In this document: positions 55,379-60,000 of the stretch, in pieces
How positions within the stretch are numbered: the first letter of the stretch is position 1
How the letters are laid out: the number at the start of each line of letters is the position of its first letter
Source of the DNA: Owenia fusiformis
Lineage: Eukaryota > Annelida > Polychaeta > Sabellida > Oweniidae
NCBI GenBank assembly: GCA_903813345.2
Contig: CAIIXF020000001.1
Coordinates: forward strand, 22,279,915-22,339,914
DNA length: 60,000 bases
Direction of reading: 5' to 3'
Translations under genes and position numbers: made by a program
Notes under the pieces: model-generated
Told to the model about the DNA's origin: nothing
Database searches by the model: none
The model's input: only the letters and a program-made list of their open reading frames with translations

Positions 55379-56460
55379 TTTGAATAATTCTGTTATTTCT
55401 GATTCACACGACTCTGATTTGTTTAATTAAAAAAAAAGTTTTAAAAATATTACTTAGGAACGTAACCGGAGCTGGGAACGTAACCGGAGCAGATCAGTTG
55501 AATTATATAATTTAAAAAAATAAAGTATATGATTTAAAGCATATATATTATTTACAAACACATATGAATGTTAAAATGAGCATTTATTACCCTTCACTTA
55601 CAGGAAAATCAATGCATGGCAAAACATATAAATTTTCTAAAGATATATTTTTTTGCACTTATATTTTAGAGTATCAAAAAATTCATTGATAGTTATTGCT
55701 TCAGTGGGAAGCTGGGAAGTAACACAAGGAGATACATGTATAGTACAAAGTTCTGTCAAACAAAGAAGAGGCAGTCATCAGTCGCATCGCTAATTAAAAG
55801 CAAATATGCCTAATACAAAAGTGATGCCATAAAATAGTTATTTTTTCATGAGTTAATAAATTCCTAAATTGTTCAGTGATTTTTTTTAATGTGATTGATC
55901 ATGTTTGCCCTTTTCTTCCATGTTTTTCCACAATGGGGACATTCAAATACAACTTTTCCGTGGGTAATCCTTTTGTGTTTGTCAAGATATTCCTTGGTTT
56001 TAAAGGATCGTACTTCCATATCACTTAGTCCAATTTCTTGACATAGTATAACAGAGTGGGTTCTAATAGTTCGCTGAACAAATACAATGGGTGAAATCAA
56101 ATGGAATTATTTGCTTACTACATTTAATCACTTCATTCTCCATACAATGATTGTTCTATGTTTGCCTTTCTAAGGTAAGTGCACTTATGCATGGTAAATA
56201 CCAAATTTAATTTTTCACAATGGATAAATTTTTTTCTTTAAATAAAATGTAATAAATACGCATTCGAACAATCCCGTATGTTTTTAAATTAGTATATGTG
56301 CTTTAAATCATATATTTTAATTTTTTGATTAAATAATTCAACTGATCTGCTCCGGTTACGTTCCCAGCTCCGGTAACGTTCCTAAGTAATATTTTTAAAA
56401 CTTTTTTTTTAATTAAACAAATCAGAGTCGTGTGAATCAGAAATAACACAATTATTCAAA
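55379..56460. mobile_element. Foldback element with about 165-bp TIRs
   Basis: 55379-55545 and 56290-56460 are inverted repeats starting TTTGAATAATT(c/g)TGTTATT and including ggaacgt(a/t)accggagctgg and an adjacent ggaacgtaaccggagc copy. The arms match well except in the AT-rich inner end. I could not find a target duplication. The interior encodes a zinc-finger segment on the minus strand. The superfamily is undetermined. Confidence 0.7.
55873..56100 (-). CDS. C2H2 zinc-finger segment inside the foldback element
   Basis: 75 codons. The last 24 residues are a full C2H2 finger (FECPHCGKTWKKRANMINHI, then KKNH). Just before it, SFKTKEYLDKHKRITHG looks like the second half of another finger whose Cys pair is missing here, so an upstream exon or decay is likely. 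The linker between them is HGKVVFEC. Its position between long inverted repeats suggests either a zinc-finger DNA-binding part of the element's own protein or a captured host exon. Confidence 0.6.
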   Translation of the reverse strand: MISPIVFVQRTIRTHSVILCQEIGLSDMEVRSFKTKEYLDKHKRITHGKVVFECPHCGKTWKKRANMINHIKKNH

Positions 56461-57388
56461 AGTATAAGGACTATTCTGCACTTTTGTCAAATGTCTATAC
56501 TTAAATGTTGTAAAAAGTTATAATCGAAAAACCATCTTTCGGAGTAAAGTCCGTCTGCGCCGATTTCAATAACTTCGTACTTGATCAGAACTGGGTTCCA
56601 ACAGAATTCCTACAAACTCATGAATGAAATAGTTATTGCATGGAATACTTACTTTTGTCAAAATCAAAATAGAACTCTAGTTAAAAAATATATTGTGCTA
56701 AATTATTGCCATTTCTTAGTAAAATGTCGTTCTCCGGTACGTTGCCAAAATTATTCGATGGTACCCCGTGATTGTAATTGAGGAAAAAAATTGAGAAAAT
56801 TTGGAGGTATTGGAAATAAAGTCAAATTACGTTTCCATCAAAAGTATTTTCTTCGCGGGTTAAGTATATAAAAATTGAAAAGTAAAGAGGCTTTAACACG
56901 TAGTTCAATGAGGGAGCTAAGGTTGCCAAACTTATGGTGTAAATCTAGTCAAAGGAAAATAGCATTTATATAAAATGTTTCAAAAGAGGGCATTTAATCT
57001 GGAACGTTTGTCATAACATTGTAATATTGATGCTATTTATGTATTCATATAAGTGTCTCATAAGCCGGCATCGGCTAGAGGTTTTTTATTAATGTATTTT
57101 AGTATTGTATTTTATTTATCGTATGATCTGTAAAATGAAGCCCTTTGATTGGTCAGTTCTTGTGCTGAGCCAATCTGTATTGCTACTGAGATTGTCCCCG
57201 TTGATCATCTCCGTCGCAATACAGAAAATATTGGTACGGAGGGGACAATCTCAGTAGCAATAGAGGATCACACGATAAAAACGTCATTGAATGATTTGAA
57301 GTGCAATACAGACACATTGACCTGTGATACTATAATGAACTATATAAACTAAACTATATAACATATGTCTTCCGTTGATGCTGTTTAA
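56461..57388. other. Intergenic; perfect hairpin at 57178-57262
   Basis: 57178-57199 and 57241-57262 are perfect 22-bp inverted repeats (tattgctactgagattgtcc…) around a 41-bp loop that itself contains ctccgt/acggag. No gene was seen. Confidence 0.6.
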
Positions 57389-58924
57389 GAGCATTCTTGG
57401 TAAAGTTAAGTTAAAGAGGGCTGGTGGCACCTGAGGCCCAAGAATACGTTAAAAATGTTTAAAAAGTCCCCTAGTGTACTGAGTTGGTAATGCGTGGTGT
57501 ACGAGGGGTGATCAATAAGTAATGGACGCTTTTTTACACAGATACTTTTTATGGACCAATCTCTTTGATTTTCCTACCAGTGATACATCATTCAATTATC
57601 TATCAATTCTTAAGATTTGAAGACAAAATATATAATACATGTTGATATATCCTTATTTCCATGAAGGGGCGACATTTTAGTCACATTTTCAGTTTTTAGC
57701 CAGTTTGGCTTTCAGTTAGATTTGAACTTCTTTTACATGCAACAAGTGTTGTGAGTTGAAATATTTTGCTGACTGGTAACACACAAACAGTAAGTATTGT
57801 GATGTCAGAGTGTTGTATGGTTGGGGTTTGCAGGAATTTGAGGAAGCATTGTGGAAGAATGAGTTGGTGGGAGAAAGGAACACCCTACTCCATATGGACA
57901 ATGCACCTGCCCACAGATCTCAAAATGTTCAGAAAACGATATCCCTGGACCTCAAAACTGAGCCCTTGGCCAATGCACCATATTGTCCAGATCTGCTCAC
58001 ATGTGACTTATTTATTCTTATAGTATTTCTATAAAGACGGGACGTAGGTTTATTGACATTGATGAAATAAAACAACCCGTACAACTGCATCTTGCTACCA
58101 TGTCAGAAAATGGATTCAGCCTTGTCTCACAATCTTGAGTTAGAGGATTAGGAATTGTGTACATGTAGCACTTGATGGAACCTATGTAGAGGGCCCTGTA
58201 GAATGAATGTGGCATGAATATACCACAAAGTGATGATAAAATATTCAAAATCAACTGTGGCATAACATAATGGGGTAATTCATGACCATAATGGTTTGTT
58301 TTGTCAACCTGCATTCAACTGCGTTGCATGTTAAACAAGCTAAAATACCTTCAGAATGTTTGACGTAAATGTCGGTCCCGGGGTACCTATACCTCCTTCA
58401 CGGAAATAAAGATATAGCAAAATATATTACATGTCTTGTTTTCAAATCTTCAGAGTTAATAGATAATTGAACGATGTATCACTGGTAAGAAAGTCGAAGG
58501 TATTGGTCCATAAAAAGTATCTGTGCAAAAAAGCGTCCATTACTTATTGATCACCCCTCGTATACATGTATATCTTTTACTATAGAATACTTACATGTAT
58601 AAGAATAAGACTGACTTTTTATTAATTACTGTATACCCGGGCTTCAGGGTGGCACCCTTAATATCAATGATTTAGACTGCCATTGGTTTATGATGTTTGT
58701 GAGAGGCTCCGACAATTTAAAATGGGACACACATGGTTTATTACTCATGCTGTTTTATCAATCAATGTTTTTATAATCAGTCATCGAATGCTTTCTGTGT
58801 CCTGTACTTACATCGCCCCATCCCTGGCCCCATCATCTCAACAAATTGACAACAATTGACAGTCTAAATCATTGATATAAGGGTGCCACCAGCTCTCTTT
58901 AACTTAGCTTTACCAAGAATGCTC
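57389..58924. mobile_element. Older foldback/MITE hosting the mariner insertion
   Basis: 57389-57431 (gagcattcttggtaaagtta…gctggtggcacc) is inverted at 58882-58924. 58648-58679 and 58860-58890 form a second hairpin (ggtggcacccttaatatcaa…) on the right side. The mariner at 57502-58560 lies inside this structure. Confidence 0.65.
57502..58560. mobile_element. Mariner-type transposon with about 165-bp TIRs
   Basis: Begins CGAGGGGTGATCAATAAGTA and ends in its reverse complement, flanked by TA (57500-57501 and 58561-58562). The inverted similarity continues for about 165 bp per end, much longer than the usual mariner TIR of about 30 bp. The centre retains part of a transposase (57810-58010, plus strand): WKNELVGERNTLLHMDNAPA and YCPDLLTCDLF, the D,D34D region, broken by a stop. 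It is internally deleted and non-autonomous. Confidence 0.88.
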
Positions 58925-58953
58925 AACTGTATGTCCAATATGTTGTTAATGTA

Positions 58954-59453
58954 CAGGGTGGTCAGAAAAATGGAAACCCTAATACCATTTCCTTATATCT
59001 TTGTACATGACCATCAGCTTAATAGTCACAATGTTACAGTACTTTAAAGAACATGCCCAGTGGCCACTATTGCCCTTTCGGGAAACCTGCACTCATCGTC
59101 TAAAATGTCCCTACCTGTGGGCATACAGCAGAGAGAGAGAGTATATGAGAATGACCTCTGGATAATTGCAAACCTCAAAAGTGAGATCATTCATGTCATT
59201 CAGGCCATACCTGCTGAGGAATGCTTTCGGTCATTGACAACTGTGCTGTTTTGCCAACATCGCGAGGATGGCCAAATCTGAAGCATGTTATTCAAAGTGC
59301 TGTAAAATTGTGACTATCAGTCTGATGGTCATGAAATATGGTAGGGTGGTAGGAAATTGAACGATGTACAAATGTGTGAAATATCAAGGAGTAATTTTTA
59401 AAGTGACAACGATATAAGGAAAATGTAGGGTTTCCATTTTTTGACCACCTCAG
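58954..59453 (+). mobile_element. Mariner remnant, about 500 bp
   Basis: Left end after TA: CAGGGTGGTCAGAAAAATGG. The right end at about 59425-59453 is its diverged complement (tagggtttccattttttgac). The interior (59060-59281) encodes YENDLWIIANLKSEIIHVIQ and AIPAEECFRSL, the C-terminal tail typical of Tc1/mariner transposases. Most of the gene is deleted. Confidence 0.75.
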
Positions 59454-59766
59454 TCTGAATTAACTGATAGTGTTGTAGAACTCGAATGTTTGCAATATGC
59501 AGCTTAAAATATAGGGATAAGCAGTACGATGTGAATTCACCAAAAATGTTTTGTGAAGCTACGGCCACTATACGGCCACCGTAGAGCTAATGTGACAGAA
59601 ACTTTATTCAATTTCAACATTAAGTATATTTTCAAATGTAAGTTTGCCACATTTGAGAGAGATTACAAAATGTCAACATATCTCCAAGAGTACTAGTAAG
59701 ATAGATGGGGGGGGGGGGTATTTTACAATGCAGACCATCTGATGCAGACGGGCGTTTAATGAGATT
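59454..59766. other. Intergenic; poly-G run at 59706-59717
   Basis: No gene was seen apart from the 3' flank of the exon to the right. Confidence 0.5.
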
Positions 59767-60000
59767 TTAGATTACTATGAATCTATTTACAAATGGAAGT
59801 TTTTCCTTGTTACACTCAGGTGCTCCTTTAAATACATGTGTCTTGTTATGGAAACAACTATAGCCATTCAGTTTGTAAGGTATAAATCTGGAACCAACTT
59901 TATCCCACGTCCCTATATCATTGCATGTTCCTCCATAGCAACCAACTACGGGGAGATTTTCATCTAGTAGCCCCCAGTTTCTTTCATTTTTATATGACAT
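59767..60000 (-). CDS. Partial Cys-rich exon running off the right edge
   Basis: Open on the minus strand from the window end. Contains NLPVVGCYGGTCNDIGTWDK, VGSRFIPYKLNGYSCFHNKT and FKGAPECNKEKLPF. A donor (TTT|gtaaat) near 59789 is more likely the exon end than the stop at 59767. The four Cys and aromatic residues suggest an extracellular disulfide-bonded domain, but I do not recognise it. It may be secreted. The upstream part lies beyond the window. Confidence 0.5.
   Translation of the reverse strand: MSYKNERNWGLLDENLPVVGCYGGTCNDIGTWDKVGSRFIPYKLNGYSCFHNKTHVFKGAPECNKEKLPFVNRFIVI

Overview
The window looks like animal nuclear DNA, most likely from a marine invertebrate. It is AT-rich, its genes have GT-AG introns and are widely spaced, and much of it is repeats: DNA transposons, foldback elements, satellites, a degraded LINE and a complete LTR retrotransposon. 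I cannot fix the phylum from sequence alone. A lophotrochozoan or an invertebrate deuterostome is the best guess. No bacterial operon, CRISPR array or rRNA gene is visible.

Three host genes are well supported. (1) On the minus strand, 12850-16818 is an eight-exon gene whose spliced reading frame closes exactly. It encodes a 349-residue PRPP synthetase of the phosphate-independent class II type known mainly from plants. (2) Divergent from it, at 17859-20645 (+), is a roughly five-exon gene with a glutamine/asparagine-rich N-terminus and a C-terminal SOCS box. (3) At 50026-51180 (-) is an intronless carbohydrate (keratan/chondroitin-type) sulfotransferase. Weaker exon-level signals include a two-exon 3' end at 11829-12206 (+), a two-exon fragment at 6145-6772 (-), a probable first exon behind a CRE-like site at 21574-21607 (+), and an exon cut by the right edge of the window (-).

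The most striking structure is a 17,561-bp Gypsy-type retrotransposon (21759-39319, minus strand). Its 4,240-bp LTRs differ at only two sites that I found. It has an ATAT target duplication, a tRNA-Leu primer site and a polypurine tract. One in-frame UGA near the start of reverse transcriptase separates Gag-protease from Pol. Pol carries an unusual C-terminal extension of about 600 residues with RS/RD-rich and lysine-rich repeats. Each LTR holds two tandem arrays and a 68-codon ORF for a small single-pass membrane protein. The element sits just downstream of the probable first exon at 21574, apparently in that gene's first intron.

Other mobile DNA with clean boundaries: a 3,060-bp element at 42892-45951 with CACTGTG termini and a perfect 5-bp TACTT duplication, the signature expected of Transib/RAG-like transposons; a 529-bp MITE at 6988-7516 with a 5-bp duplication; a GC-armed Harbinger-like element at 8307-10383 (TTA duplication) containing a nested 495-bp relative (TAA duplication); a pogo/Tigger-like element at 39508-40861; a mariner with TIRs of about 165 bp at 57502-58560; mariner fragments at 53486 and 58954; a degraded LINE at 46413-47800; and a foldback element at 55379-56460 containing a C2H2 zinc-finger segment. 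Satellites occupy 1450-3229 (590-bp higher-order unit) and 3540-4570 (about 346-bp unit).
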